Shown: positions 25,986 through 35,233, counted from the stretch's first letter. The stretch: 49,381 nucleotides of DNA from an uncultured Acinetobacter sp. (GCF_947624825.1 NZ_CANQLZ010000018.1:1-49381), one strand, 5' to 3'. Notes: generated by a model not told the origin, from the sequence alone. Translations and numbers: made by a program.

Positions 25986-26690
25986 TTATTTAACTTCAAT
26001 TAATTCAACATCAAAAATCAGCGTGCTGTTTGGTGGGATCATGCCTGAAGCACCTTGTTCGCCATAACCTAAGTGACTTGGAATATAAAGTGTCGCTTTG
26101 CCACCTTCTTTCATCAGTTGTAAACCTTCGGTCCAACCCGGAATGACTTGATTAAGTGGGAATTCAATTGGCTCACCACGTTCAACTGAACTATCAAAGA
26201 CTTTACCGTCAACCAATTTACCCGTGTAATGCACTTTTACAACTGAAGTTGCAGTAGGTGATTTACCTGTCCCTTCTTGGGTCACTTTATACTGTAAACC
26301 TGATGCAGTAGTTTGCACACCCGGCTTGGTTTTGTTTTCCGTTAAGAAAGCATCACTTGAAGCTTCGGCTTGTGTTGTTTGCGCTTCTTGCTCGGCTAGC
26401 ATCTCTTTTTGGAATTGCTCATAAGCCTGTTGTAATTGTTGTTCTGTATAAGCGGGTGCAGTACGCGCATGACCGTCACGAATACCAGCTACAAAACTAT
26501 TTACGTCTAATTCAGGTGGAGTTTGATGAGCCACTTCATAGCCTAATGCATAGCTAATTTTTGCAATTGGCTTGGCATTTGGGTCAGCTTTAGCAGTTAG
26601 TGTTGCCGGATTTTGTGATGCATAGTAAACAGGTACAAGAGCAGCACCGCCTAAAAGCACTGCAACAGCGATGGGTAAGGCTTTACTCAT
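25986..26690 (-). CDS. FKBP-type peptidyl-prolyl isomerase, Mip/FkpA type, copy 2
   Basis: 234 residues. The N-terminus ([20 protein letters not shown]) is either an uncleaved membrane anchor or a weak signal peptide, so the protein may stay tethered to the inner membrane. An N-terminal domain with [18 protein letters not shown] and a long helical segment rich in Gln and Glu leads to the FKBP domain: [57 protein letters not shown]. All core isomerase positions look intact. It is the upstream member of a tandem pair. Confidence 0.88.
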   Translation of the reverse strand: MSKALPIAVAVLLGGAALVPVYYASQNPATLTAKADPNAKPIAKISYALGYEVAHQTPPELDVNSFVAGIRDGHARTAPAYTEQQLQQAYEQFQKEMLAEQEAQTTQAEASSDAFLTENKTKPGVQTTASGLQYKVTQEGTGKSPTATSVVKVHYTGKLVDGKVFDSSVERGEPIEFPLNQVIPGWTEGLQLMKEGGKATLYIPSHLGYGEQGASGMIPPNSTLIFDVELIEVK

Positions 26691-26873
26691 AAGTTTTTCT
26701 CAAAAATTCTTCGGTCAAATACGTCGGGCGCAAGTGTACCGTGTCACCATAAAGATGATGGGATTAAACAATAGCTCTAAATATATGCTGATCAAGTTAA
26801 ATAAGCTAGACGCTTTTTAGGTGCAAACACACTTTTTATACATATTATTTTAAATCAATCAATTAGATAGCTT

Positions 26874-27431
26874 TTAATGTACATATCTAAAAGCACAATT
26901 TGCTTCATGGTCGTTGACCATACCCACCGCTTGCATAAATGCATAACAAATTGTAGGTCCAATAAATTTAAAACCACGCTGCTTTAAGGCTTTAGACATT
27001 AACATACTGGCTTGTGTATATTGTGGAATGGGGTGTTCAGGACGCTGAACTGGCTGAGTAGAATGCTCGGCAAAACGCCATAACCATTGCTGCATTTCAA
27101 AGCCTTTACTTTGCATATTTTGCCATGCGATTGCATTATCACGAATAGAGCTAAGTTTAGCTAAATGACGAATCAAAGCTGAATCTTGTGATTTTTTCTG
27201 AAGCTCAGCGTCTGAAAGATTAGCAATATAGGCAATAGGATATTGAAAGAAATGCGCACGATAAGCGCTGCGTTTTTTTAAAACGGTGAGCCATGACAAC
27301 CCAGCCTGTTGCCCCTCTAAACACAGCATTTCAAACAGCAAATGTGGTTCATGCACAGGACGCCCCCATTCTTGATCATGATAATCTTGATACATAGGGT
27401 CGGTGGAGCACCACGAACAGCGGCTCAGCAT
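26874..27431 (-). CDS. tag: 3-methyladenine DNA glycosylase I
   Basis: 185 residues; removes 3-methyladenine from alkylated DNA. The zinc-binding residues of Tag are visible: Cys near the N-terminus (SRCSWC), His in YHDQEWGRP, and His/Cys in NDHEANC close to the end. The base-recognition segment CLEGQQAGLSWLTVLKKR contains the conserved Glu and Trp. GFKFIGPTICYAFMQAVGMVNDH is diagnostic. TAAGGAGGAGC-like sequence precedes the ATG. Followed upstream by an unknown gene on the same strand. Confidence 0.95.
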   Translation of the reverse strand: MLSRCSWCSTDPMYQDYHDQEWGRPVHEPHLLFEMLCLEGQQAGLSWLTVLKKRSAYRAHFFQYPIAYIANLSDAELQKKSQDSALIRHLAKLSSIRDNAIAWQNMQSKGFEMQQWLWRFAEHSTQPVQRPEHPIPQYTQASMLMSKALKQRGFKFIGPTICYAFMQAVGMVNDHEANCAFRYVH

Positions 27432-27456
27432 GGTTTGCTCCTCCTTATATACTCAA

Positions 27457-27702
27457 TTAGAGTTTAAATTCTACCCATTGATCTTGTTGGTTATCCCAAA
27501 ACCAAAGCTCAGCTTGTTGTAGCTCATTAAAATCGATCCAAATATCTTTACCGGTTTTTTCAGCAAAACCTGTACTAATTTGTAAGGCTTCGTCGCTAAT
27601 TTCCATGATCCAGCCTTGATGGCTTTGACCTGCCAACACAATTTTTTGTTGATTGCCTGATTCAGCAAACTCTACCAGACGATTGATCAACGCTTCTGAC
27701 AT
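27457..27702 (-). CDS. Uncharacterised 81-residue protein
   Basis: Family not recognised. The protein is acidic, with a helical start (EALINRLVEFAESGNQQK) followed by predicted strands (IVLAGQSHQGWIMEISDEAL) and a Trp-rich end (AELWFWDNQQDQWVEFKL). It has no signal or membrane segment. It lies between the M23 lipoprotein gene (15 bases) and tag (25 bases), all in one direction, so it is probably co-transcribed with them. Confidence 0.68.
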   Translation of the reverse strand: MSEALINRLVEFAESGNQQKIVLAGQSHQGWIMEISDEALQISTGFAEKTGKDIWIDFNELQQAELWFWDNQQDQWVEFKL

Positions 27703-27717
27703 GAAAACTTCCTAAAA

Positions 27718-28248
27718 TTAACGTAAATATAAAAATGGATTGACTGCACCACGCCCTTTACCTTGTAAATATAAACCGTAGTGCAAGTGAGGAGCGGTGG
27801 CTTTGGCATTACCTGTATTGCCTACAAAACCAAGATGTTCCCCACGACGAACATAGTCCCCAACTTTTAAGTCACTACGATGGACATCTAAATGCGCATA
27901 ATAATGCCAGCTAGAACTAGGGCCGAGTATCCAAATTACTTTACCACCCAAATTGTTATTACGTAAGTCGGCAATGACACCTTCTGTGGCACTTAATACT
28001 TTTGTACCGCGTGGCGCCATAATATCAATACCTTCGTGACGACGTCCTTGACCGCGTGCCGCACCCCAAGTGTCACGTAGTTCATGGCTTTGAATACCTA
28101 CAACAGGTAGGGTAAATTTTTGTGGTAAAGGGGTGTTTTTCAGGTGTGTACTTGGATCTTGAGGAATCGCTGGCGGGGCAGGTGGGCGTGTAGTACACGC
28201 CACTAAAATGAGGCTGAACAGTGTTAAAACAAGCAATTGATACGGCAT
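27718..28248 (-). CDS. M23 (LytM) peptidase-like lipoprotein
   Basis: 176 residues with lipobox LVAC (Cys18), followed by a Pro-rich linker (TRPPAPPAIPQDP) and a LytM domain. The zinc-peptidase residues appear intact: RRHEGIDIMAPRG (HxxxD), YYAHLD and APHLHYGLY (HxH). It should therefore be a membrane-tethered peptidoglycan endopeptidase, unlike the degenerate LytM activators EnvC or NlpD. It is small, essentially one domain. It lies between mutY and an unknown gene. Confidence 0.87.
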   Translation of the reverse strand: MPYQLLVLTLFSLILVACTTRPPAPPAIPQDPSTHLKNTPLPQKFTLPVVGIQSHELRDTWGAARGQGRRHEGIDIMAPRGTKVLSATEGVIADLRNNNLGGKVIWILGPSSSWHYYAHLDVHRSDLKVGDYVRRGEHLGFVGNTGNAKATAPHLHYGLYLQGKGRGAVNPFLYLR

Positions 28249-28289
28249 AGATCACCCCTTGGGTTTTTATTATTATGGGGATGACTATG

Positions 28290-29324
28290 TCATACCTGAA
28301 CAGCTGAAATCAATTTCTTCATTGCAGTGGGAATTCCCATGTCATGTGCCATTTCTGGTTTTAACCACTGACCACCCAACTGATTTAATATCTGTTGTTG
28401 TTGATCAGCAGGCACTTCAAAACATAAGGCTTCAAGTTGCCAAGTAAAATGCGTAAAGCTGTGGGTAATTTCAGCGCGTTGAATGACCTGACTTAAACCT
28501 AAATTTTGACATAAATCTGCAAATTGCTCAGGTTCTTCAATAATAGGTAAGCACCATAAGCCACCCCATAAGCCACTATGCGGACGTTGTTGCCATAGCC
28601 AATGTTGTTGATCTTTAATGAGTAACACTTGCGCTGATTTAACGGGAACGGGCTTCTTGGTTTTTTTAAACGGAAGTTGCTGCTCTAAACCTTGTTGGTG
28701 CGCCTGACAATGTGCCTGCATAGGGCAATATAAACACAAGGGCTTTTTAGGTGTACATACCGTTGCACCTAAATCCATAATTGCTTGGGTATAGTCATGA
28801 TTACGCTTGGTGGGGCACAGATCTTCTGCAATGTTCCACATGTTGCGTTCATGTATTGGTTTAGATAAATCATCTTCAATGGCAAAAAAACGCGCCAACA
28901 CACGTTTGACATTACCATCCATAATCACGCCATATTGACGTAAACCCAGCGACATCAAAGCGCCTGCGGTTGAGCGCCCAATACCGGGCAGTGCCATCCA
29001 ACCTTCTAAATCAGTTGGAAAATGTCCTTGGCTTGCTACTATGCCTGCCGCTTTATGTAAATTACGTGCACGCGCATAATAGCCAAGCCCTGCCCAATAG
29101 GGTGCGACATCATCCCAATTTGCTGTGCCTAAATCGTTGACCGTTGCAAAGCGTTGAATAAAACGCTCAAAATACTGCAATACCGTTTTCACTTGAGTCT
29201 GTTGCAACATAATTTCAGAGACCCAAACTTTATAAGGGTCATCAGCCACTTGCCACGGTAAATCATGTCGACCATGCACATCAAACCAGCTTAATAACGC
29301 ATCAGAAAAACGAAATTCACTCAT
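28290..29324 (-). CDS. mutY: Adenine DNA glycosylase MutY
   Basis: 344 residues; removes adenine mispaired with 8-oxoguanine. Catalytic Glu37 is in SEIMLQQTQV, Asp136 in IMDGNVKRVL, and the helix-hairpin-helix in ALPGIGRSTAGA. The iron-sulfur cluster ligands are C190, C197, C200 and C206 with the C-x6-C-x2-C-x5-C spacing. The C-terminal NUDIX-like domain, which recognises 8-oxoG, is present (WLWQQRPHSGLWGGLWCLP). Normal length. Same direction as the M23 lipoprotein gene, 41 bases upstream of it. Confidence 0.96.
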   Translation of the reverse strand: MSEFRFSDALLSWFDVHGRHDLPWQVADDPYKVWVSEIMLQQTQVKTVLQYFERFIQRFATVNDLGTANWDDVAPYWAGLGYYARARNLHKAAGIVASQGHFPTDLEGWMALPGIGRSTAGALMSLGLRQYGVIMDGNVKRVLARFFAIEDDLSKPIHERNMWNIAEDLCPTKRNHDYTQAIMDLGATVCTPKKPLCLYCPMQAHCQAHQQGLEQQLPFKKTKKPVPVKSAQVLLIKDQQHWLWQQRPHSGLWGGLWCLPIIEEPEQFADLCQNLGLSQVIQRAEITHSFTHFTWQLEALCFEVPADQQQQILNQLGGQWLKPEMAHDMGIPTAMKKLISAVQV

Positions 29325-29363
29325 AGCAACTCAGACTCAAAATGAGCGCATGAGTATATCGCA

Positions 29364-29393
29364 TAAAAAAAGATGATGCCGAAGCATCATCTT
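29364..29393 (-). terminator. Terminator of the HIT gene
   Basis: AAGATGATGC (29370-29379) pairs with GCATCATCTT (29384-29393), loop CGAA; seven T residues follow on the minus strand. Confidence 0.88.
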
Positions 29394-29415
29394 GATTGCG
29401 TCAAATTAGGTCGTA

Positions 29416-29772
29416 TTAAGCCGAAGCCTGCATGCCCCAACGTTCATCAAGTTGCAAATTTTTACCTTCATAACGTGGAATAATGTGCACATGCAGATGC
29501 TGAGCATGTTGACCAAAAATATCACCATCATTAAAGCCCACATGAAAACCTGCCGGTTGATGACGTAATACCAATTCGTTGCGCGCCAGTTCAAGCAATG
29601 ACATCAGGCTTTTACGCTCTTTGTCCGTGACTTCAAAAAAAGAAGACACATGGCGCAGCGGAATAATCACACAGTGACCTTGAGAAAGAGGTTTTGGTTC
29701 AGGTAAAACCACACCAAAATCATTTTTAGCAATCACGTCGTATTCGTCAAAATCGCAGTAAGTACATGTCAT
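29416..29772 (-). CDS. HIT-family nucleotide hydrolase or transferase
   Basis: 118 residues. The histidine triad HLHVHIIPR is clear near residue 92-100, preceded by FNDGDIFGQ. The N-terminus MTCTYCDF carries a CxxC pair, which could bind zinc with conserved His residues as in Hint/FHIT-like proteins. It probably hydrolyses nucleoside phosphoramidates or dinucleoside polyphosphates; the exact substrate is unknown. It lies 35 bases after the dienelactone hydrolase gene in the same direction. Confidence 0.88.
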   Translation of the reverse strand: MTCTYCDFDEYDVIAKNDFGVVLPEPKPLSQGHCVIIPLRHVSSFFEVTDKERKSLMSLLELARNELVLRHQPAGFHVGFNDGDIFGQHAQHLHVHIIPRYEGKNLQLDERWGMQASA

Positions 29773-29807
29773 GGTGATGCTCCTTATTGTTATAAAATGG
29801 GAAAAAT

Positions 29808-30545
29808 TTAAGCTAAACGGCGCGCCAGTAGGGCATACATCGCATCTAAGCTTTCAGCTTCGGCTTGTGGGTTATAGCCTAAATCGACACCGTTGGCTTT
29901 GGCACGCTCATCGGCTTGTGGGTTACTAAAGCCATGCTTCGCGTCTTTAAAGATCATGACGTGATGCTCAACTTGGGCATTATGCATCTCTGCTCTAAAT
30001 TTAGCCACGTCATCAAGGCTTACCATGCTATCAAGCTCGCCGTGTAACACTAAAATTTCTGCTTGAACTTTATCTTTTTCAGCTGGGGCATTGGCTGCAA
30101 GAGCGGCATGGAAAGTGGCCACTGCTTGAAGAGCTGCACCTGAGCGGGCTAAATCAAGTACCACCTTACCGCCATAGCAAAAGCCAATTGCGCCTAATTT
30201 GTTAGCATCCACTTGGTCTTGGGCGGCTAAAGTGGCTAAAGCTGCATTGGCGCGCTCTACAATGGTATGTGGATTTTGAAAGGTTTGCGTCATCCATTCA
30301 TTGGCTTGACTTGCAGTTGTGGTTGATTTTTTATCGCCATACATATCAATGGCGAAAGCTGCATAGCCTTGTTGTGCCAATTCACGCGCGCGTTGTTCGG
30401 TATAACTGTTGCGTCCCCACCATTCTGGTGCAACCAAAACACCTGCTAGATTTTGTGCATGTTCTGGTGCTGCAAAGTAGCCAATCAATTGAGTGCCATC
30501 TGGTGCAGTATATTCAATTTCGCGTGTTTGAATGCTTAAGGCCAT
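29808..30545 (-). CDS. Dienelactone hydrolase family protein
   Basis: 245-residue alpha/beta hydrolase. The nucleophile is Cys in GFCYGGKVVLDLA, the Asp is in VLHGELDSMVSLDD and the His in DAKHGFSNPQAD, the Cys-Asp-His triad of dienelactone hydrolases. APEWWGRNSYTEQRA is a family block near the oxyanion hole. No aromatic degradation genes surround it, so it is probably a general carboxylesterase rather than a dedicated chlorocatechol enzyme. AGGGATAAAT precedes the ATG. Confidence 0.9.
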   Translation of the reverse strand: MALSIQTREIEYTAPDGTQLIGYFAAPEHAQNLAGVLVAPEWWGRNSYTEQRARELAQQGYAAFAIDMYGDKKSTTTASQANEWMTQTFQNPHTIVERANAALATLAAQDQVDANKLGAIGFCYGGKVVLDLARSGAALQAVATFHAALAANAPAEKDKVQAEILVLHGELDSMVSLDDVAKFRAEMHNAQVEHHVMIFKDAKHGFSNPQADERAKANGVDLGYNPQAEAESLDAMYALLARRLA

Positions 30546-30603
30546 GAAAATTTATCCCTTTTTATAAAAGTTTCTCTTTAGCTTTAGTTGTACCTTATTA
30601 CGC

Positions 30604-30636
30604 AAAAAAAAAGAAGAAGCGTGCTTCTTCTTTTTT
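30604..30636. terminator. Bidirectional-type terminator upstream of the DLH gene
   Basis: AAGAAGAAGC pairs with GCTTCTTCTT, flanked by runs of A and T. It ends the DUF1328 transcript on the minus strand. Confidence 0.85.
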
Positions 30637-30653
30637 ATACAGATTATGTTGCT

Positions 30654-30809
30654 TTAGACTTTGCGAGAAAAGAAACCAACAATGGCTAAAATTACAGCCA
30701 CAACCAATAAAATAACGGCAAAATCTTTAGATAAACCGGCTACGCCACCAAAGCCAAGCAAACTGGCAATTAAAGCGATAACGGCAAAAATAATCGCCCA
30801 ACGGAACAT
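30654..30809 (-). CDS. DUF1328 small membrane protein (YtjA-like), 51 residues
   Basis: This gene is below usual ORF length cutoffs. From the ATG at 30809 the minus strand encodes 51 residues beginning [20 protein letters not shown] and ending FFSRKV. It has two hydrophobic segments (about 4-20 and 30-46) joined by GGVAGLSKD. That pattern is the DUF1328/YtjA family of inner-membrane proteins of unknown role, often stress-induced. A strong ribosome site, GAGGGAGAAAAC, precedes the start, and a terminator follows 18 bases after the stop. Confidence 0.9.
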   Translation of the reverse strand: MFRWAIIFAVIALIASLLGFGGVAGLSKDFAVILLVVAVILAIVGFFSRKV

Positions 30810-30959
30810 GGTTTTCTCCCTCATATTGTTGTTATACCAATTAAAGTATAGAAGTCAGTAGCGCCAAGATTGTTAGGCTTTTGTTGATAAAGTGTTCAAA
30901 TTACATATTAAAGCATAGGGAGAACTTGGATGAACGACCCAAAATTTAGCATGTGAAGC

Positions 30960-30968
30960 TGCTATAAT
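30960..30968 (+). promoter_or_regulatory. Extended -10 promoter of the YcgN-like gene
   Basis: TGCTATAAT is a perfect extended -10 element, 28 bases ahead of the start codon. No good -35 box is present at the usual spacing. Confidence 0.6.
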
Positions 30969-30995
30969 CGCGCGTTTATAATTAGTATCTATGTG

Positions 30996-31448
30996 ATGAG
31001 CACTGAATTACGTCCTGAGTTTTGGAAAAATTATAGCCTTGATCAATTAACTGGTGCAGAGTGGGAAGCACTGTGTGATGGCTGTGGTTTATGCTGCTTG
31101 ATTAAACTTGAAGACGATGAAAGTAATGAGGTTGCCTATACCAAAGTGGCATGTAAATTACTCGACTGCCAAACTGGGCATTGCAGCGACTATAGCAATC
31201 GTTTAGCACATGTACCTGATTGTATTCAATTAAGCCCAGAAAAATTAAACACGATTCATTGGTTACCTAACAGCTGTGCCTATCGTCGTTTACATGAAAA
31301 TAAACCACTGCCTACATGGCATTATTTAAATACAGGCTCGCGTGATAATGTCATTCAAGCGCGAAAATCTGTGGCAGGGCGCTGTGTATCAGAGCTTGAT
31401 ATTCATGAAGATGATATTGAAGATTATATTGTACGGTGGGTGCGTTAA
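30996..31448 (+). CDS. YcgN/YkgJ-family cysteine-cluster protein
   Basis: 150 residues, matching the UPF0260 (YcgN) family. It carries a dense Cys pattern, CDGCGLCCLIKLED near the N-terminus, then KLLDCQTGHCSDY, DCIQL and GRCVSE, suggesting a zinc or iron-sulfur site. Function unknown. A GTG one codon earlier (30993) is also possible. Its TAA (31446-31448) overlaps the stop of the convergent GGDEF-EAL gene by three bases, so the two messages must overlap unless terminated inside coding sequence. Confidence 0.88.
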   Translation: MSTELRPEFWKNYSLDQLTGAEWEALCDGCGLCCLIKLEDDESNEVAYTKVACKLLDCQTGHCSDYSNRLAHVPDCIQLSPEKLNTIHWLPNSCAYRRLHENKPLPTWHYLNTGSRDNVIQARKSVAGRCVSELDIHEDDIEDYIVRWVR

Positions 31449-33562
31449 AGGCTGTTGATTAAAGTAACGACTTCATCAATTGGCATTGGCTTGTGGAAGT
31501 AAAAGCCTTGCCCCGTGACGCATTGACGTTGTTCTAAGCTGGCAACATGTTCTGCGGTTTCTATGCCCTCAGCTAAGATTTCAATTTGCATAGATGGACC
31601 GAGTTGTCCAATTGCAGTCACGATGGCTAAAATACTTGGATCAGTGTGCATTTTTTCAATAAAACTACGATCAATTTTAAGAATATCAATTGGATAGTCT
31701 TTAAGACGCGTTAGAGAAGAATGCCCAGTACCAAAGTCATCAAGAGCGATACGGATGCCAGCATGTTTGAGCTTTTTTAAGGCTCTGAGTACATAACTTG
31801 CACCACGCGCTTCTAAACTTTGCTCAGTGATTTCAATTTCTATGAATTGTGGTGCAATATTATATTCATCTAAATGAGCCAGTAAACTCTCGGCATAATT
31901 GTCGCGTAAAAACTCAACTGGTGCTGCATTAATCGCCACAGGATGTAAGCGGATATTGTGCTCTAGACAGTAGCGAATATCACTAAACACCTTACGTTGC
32001 ATTACTTCGCTCATGCGCGTGGCTAAAGCAAAGTCTTCAAAAGCAGGTTCTATATCTACCGGAGATTGGACTCCACCGCCTTGATCATACCAACGTAATA
32101 AAGCTTCAAAGCCGACAATTTTTCCTGTCTTTAAATTCACTTTTGGTTGGTAATACGGTACTACACTATCATGAAGTAAAATTTTACGCGCTAAGTTAAG
32201 CTTCTGTGCAGTACGCTCTAGCGCTTGCAGCATGTCATGATTAAAAGGTAAAACCCCACCGCCACCGGTTTTTTTAAGATCATTTAAGGCGGTATCCGCA
32301 CAGCGAACTAAATGTGCAGCGCTACTGGCATTTTCAGGGTAACTGGCACAACCAATACTGATCCCACCATTGATGTATTGTGATTCATAATAAATTGGGG
32401 TGTCAAGTTGTTCAGCGGCACGCTGCGCGTAATCAATTAACTCCTGTTTAGATTTTAAATCAGGAATAATAATCGCAAACTCATCGCTACCAAAACGTGC
32501 AACTACCATAGGCTCAGGAAAAGCTTTTTTTAAACGATAGGCAAACACTTTGAGTAAATGATCACCTGCCATATGACCCAGCGTATCATTTAAATTTTTA
32601 AAACAATCTAAATCTAGCATGACCAAACCTACCGATATAGCATCAGCTTGTGCTTGTACAATGGATTGTTCAAGGAGTTGATGAAAGGCACGTCGATTAT
32701 ACAATTGCGTGAGATCATCAAAGGTATAGGCATGTTCAAGACGTTTTTCGGCAAGAATCTGCTGACTGGTATCTCTTGAAATACATAAGATATGTTTGAC
32801 TTGCCCTTTTTCATCTAATAAAGGGGTTAACAGATTATCCCAGTGATAAATAGGTTCATCTCTACGTTGTGTCATACTTGAAAAACGTGCTTGATGGCCT
32901 TTTTGGGCTTTGGTTAAGGCTGTTACACCTTGAGGTTGTACCGTTTTATCGAGTAAGTTTAGCCAAAATAAATTATTTAATTTTTGTTCAGGCTCAAGTA
33001 ACACATTACGACCAAATTGATTAATATAGGTGATTCGACCATCTGGGCTAAAGACTTTAATACAGTCGGCACTACTATCTAAAAACTTTTTTTGGTTAAT
33101 CTGTTGCTGCTTATAAAGTTTTCGCTCTACCACATAATTGTGGATGCAATCTAAAGTGGCAATCCAATCCAGATCGGGATGTGGTTTAAATTGCACATTA
33201 ATACGAAACCATTGATAACGCTGCTGTAAGTTTTTAATACGACATTCTTTTTGAAAATCTTGATTTAAAATAGAAGCTTCATCCCATAATGCAGTTAGAT
33301 TTTCACGATCTTCAGGATGAATGAAATAGCCTATATGCTGACGAGCAGAATGATTTAAATTTTTGCCTAAGTATTGATTTAAGGCTGTATTACAAAAATA
33401 ATGTTGGGATTTGGTCTTAATACACAGCAATTGCGGAATCAAGTTTAAAATATTTAAAGTACGTTCCGATGCAGAAGCGGCAAGAAGCCTCGAGATATGC
33501 GTTGGTATACTGCAATCCTGAGCATGAGAAATGGAGTGCTTATTTTTGAGCGAGGATTGCAT
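31445..33562 (-). CDS. PAS-PAS-GGDEF-EAL cyclic-di-GMP protein
   Basis: 705 residues without membrane segments, so cytoplasmic. Two PAS-like sensor domains (about 40-145 and 155-270) precede a GGDEF domain (about 275-440) and an EAL domain (about 455-705). The GGDEF signature reads GSDEF (358-362), a variant that may keep cyclase activity; no RxxD inhibitory site is visible five residues before it. The phosphodiesterase residues look complete: EAL (486-488), INA, EITE, DDFGTG (608-613), K629 in LKIDRSF and AEGIET. The likeliest activity is c-di-GMP hydrolysis, with GGDEF regulatory or weakly active. Confidence 0.9.
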   Translation of the reverse strand: MQSSLKNKHSISHAQDCSIPTHISRLLAASASERTLNILNLIPQLLCIKTKSQHYFCNTALNQYLGKNLNHSARQHIGYFIHPEDRENLTALWDEASILNQDFQKECRIKNLQQRYQWFRINVQFKPHPDLDWIATLDCIHNYVVERKLYKQQQINQKKFLDSSADCIKVFSPDGRITYINQFGRNVLLEPEQKLNNLFWLNLLDKTVQPQGVTALTKAQKGHQARFSSMTQRRDEPIYHWDNLLTPLLDEKGQVKHILCISRDTSQQILAEKRLEHAYTFDDLTQLYNRRAFHQLLEQSIVQAQADAISVGLVMLDLDCFKNLNDTLGHMAGDHLLKVFAYRLKKAFPEPMVVARFGSDEFAIIIPDLKSKQELIDYAQRAAEQLDTPIYYESQYINGGISIGCASYPENASSAAHLVRCADTALNDLKKTGGGGVLPFNHDMLQALERTAQKLNLARKILLHDSVVPYYQPKVNLKTGKIVGFEALLRWYDQGGGVQSPVDIEPAFEDFALATRMSEVMQRKVFSDIRYCLEHNIRLHPVAINAAPVEFLRDNYAESLLAHLDEYNIAPQFIEIEITEQSLEARGASYVLRALKKLKHAGIRIALDDFGTGHSSLTRLKDYPIDILKIDRSFIEKMHTDPSILAIVTAIGQLGPSMQIEILAEGIETAEHVASLEQRQCVTGQGFYFHKPMPIDEVVTLINSL

Positions 33563-33804
33563 TTTTTTCTTGATTACACTCTTGAAAAAATATTAAATCG
33601 TGAAAGAGATCACAGACTAAGCTTGAAGTATAGCAATAAACATCTGAATGCTAAATATTGAAACTTTCCATTTTTACGCATCTTCAACAAAAATAATATT
33701 TTATTATCATCGTATGTAAGCGAAGTATTTTAGTGATATTCAGCGACAACTAGCCATAGCTTAAAATTACATAGTAGACTTTGAATTAAGATCACTACAA
33801 GAAT

Positions 33805-35079
33805 ATGACGATGTCAGAGACTTTAATTCCACTACCTGAACGCTTAAGACCACGCGACTTAAGCCAAATTATTGGACAAGCACATTTGCTCGGTGAGCAA
33901 GCACCTTTAAGACAAATGATTGACCAAGGTCATCTACCTTCGTTAATTTTTTGGGGGCCACCAGGAGTTGGTAAAACCACCATTGCATTGTTATTGGCGC
34001 AAGCGGTAGACCGTCCTTTTATTAGTTTATCCGCGCTCAATACTGGGGTAAAAGAGTTGCGTGAAATTATTGCCGACAGCGGTGATTTACTGACGCCTGT
34101 GGTATTTATTGATGAAATACATCGCTTTAATAAATCACAGCAAGATGCCTTATTGAGCGCGGTTGAAAAGGGCAAAATTACCTTAATTGGCGCGACCACA
34201 GAAAATCCATCTTTTGAAGTCAATAATGCATTGTTATCACGTTGTCAGGTGTATCGTTTAAATGCCTTAGATGAACAGGCAATTGAACAGCTATTACGTT
34301 ATGCATTACAGCAAGATCAGTTTTTAAAAGAACGCCATATTCAAATTGGCGAGTTTGATGCTTTAATTCAATTTGCAGCAGGCGATGCACGTAAAGCACT
34401 TAATTTACTCGATTTAATTGCCAATACTTTTGAACCTGATGTTGAAAATGTGATTGATAATGCTGTGGTAGTACGTGTGGCGCAGCAAAATATTGCGCGC
34501 TATGACCAATCTGGTGAGCAGCATTATGATTTGGTTTCAGCCTTGATTAAATCCATTCGTGGCAGTGATCCCGATGCCAGTTTGTATTGGCTAGCACGTA
34601 TGCTTAAAGGCGGTGAAGATCCAGTGTTTGTTGCGCGGCGTATGTTAATTGCAGCATCTGAAGACATTGGTAACTCCAATCCCAATGCTCTGCTATTGGC
34701 TGGTGAATGTTTTCGCTCGGTACAGGCGATTGGTATGCCAGAAGCGAGAATTATTTTAGGGCAAACGGCTGTGTATTTGGCCACCAGTGCCAAAAGTAAC
34801 AGTACCTATTTAGCCATTAATCGGGCCATGGAATTGGCTGAAAAGACTGCTAATTTAAGTGTGCCTTTGCATTTACGCAATGCACCAACCAAAATGATGC
34901 AGCAAGAAGGCTATGGCGTGGATTACCTATATCCACACAATTATCCTGAACATTTTGTCACACAGGATTATTTGCCGCCTGAATTAAAAGGGACTAAGTT
35001 ATATACATCGGCTCGTAATAAACGCGAAGTAGAAGCTGAGCGTTTACAGCAAAGACGCTGGAGTGAAGAACAACAATAA
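33805..35079 (+). CDS. rarA: Replication-associated recombination protein A (RarA/MgsA)
   Basis: 424-residue AAA+ ATPase of the clamp-loader group, acting at stalled replication forks. Walker A is GPPGVGKTT (51-59), Walker B VVFIDEIHRFN (99-109), sensor 1 is in TLIGATTENPSFEVN, and sensor 2 in GDARKALNLLD. The C-terminal tetramerisation region is present (GEDPVFVARRMLIAASEDIG). Start at 33805 or 33811; ribosome site is weak for both. It lies 19 bases ahead of a small membrane protein gene. Confidence 0.94.
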   Translation: MTMSETLIPLPERLRPRDLSQIIGQAHLLGEQAPLRQMIDQGHLPSLIFWGPPGVGKTTIALLLAQAVDRPFISLSALNTGVKELREIIADSGDLLTPVVFIDEIHRFNKSQQDALLSAVEKGKITLIGATTENPSFEVNNALLSRCQVYRLNALDEQAIEQLLRYALQQDQFLKERHIQIGEFDALIQFAAGDARKALNLLDLIANTFEPDVENVIDNAVVVRVAQQNIARYDQSGEQHYDLVSALIKSIRGSDPDASLYWLARMLKGGEDPVFVARRMLIAASEDIGNSNPNALLLAGECFRSVQAIGMPEARIILGQTAVYLATSAKSNSTYLAINRAMELAEKTANLSVPLHLRNAPTKMMQQEGYGVDYLYPHNYPEHFVTQDYLPPELKGTKLYTSARNKREVEAERLQQRRWSEEQQ

Positions 35080-35098
35080 ATAAAATGAGGTGACAAGG

Positions 35099-35233
35099 AT
35101 GTCAAAAAACGGCACAGGCATGTTCTGTTTAAATATTATTACGCGATTAGTTTTATGTGTGGTTATGTGTATATGGTTGTTATTGTTATACGCCAAATAC
35201 GTGGGCTATCAACCAGGAACAGTATTTTTATAA
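35099..35233 (+). CDS. 44-residue single-pass membrane microprotein
   Basis: Below usual ORF cutoffs. ATG at 35099 opens 44 codons, MSKNGTGMFCLNIITRLVLC and on, ending YQPGTVFL. Residues about 12-33 are strongly hydrophobic (LVLCVVMCIWLLLLY) and predict one transmembrane helix, with a basic residue on the N-side and a polar C-terminal tail. It is preceded by GAGGTGACAAGG, a strong ribosome site, follows rarA by 19 bases and ends at a terminator. Family not recognised. The good initiation signals make it likely to be translated. Confidence 0.72.
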   Translation: MSKNGTGMFCLNIITRLVLCVVMCIWLLLLYAKYVGYQPGTVFL

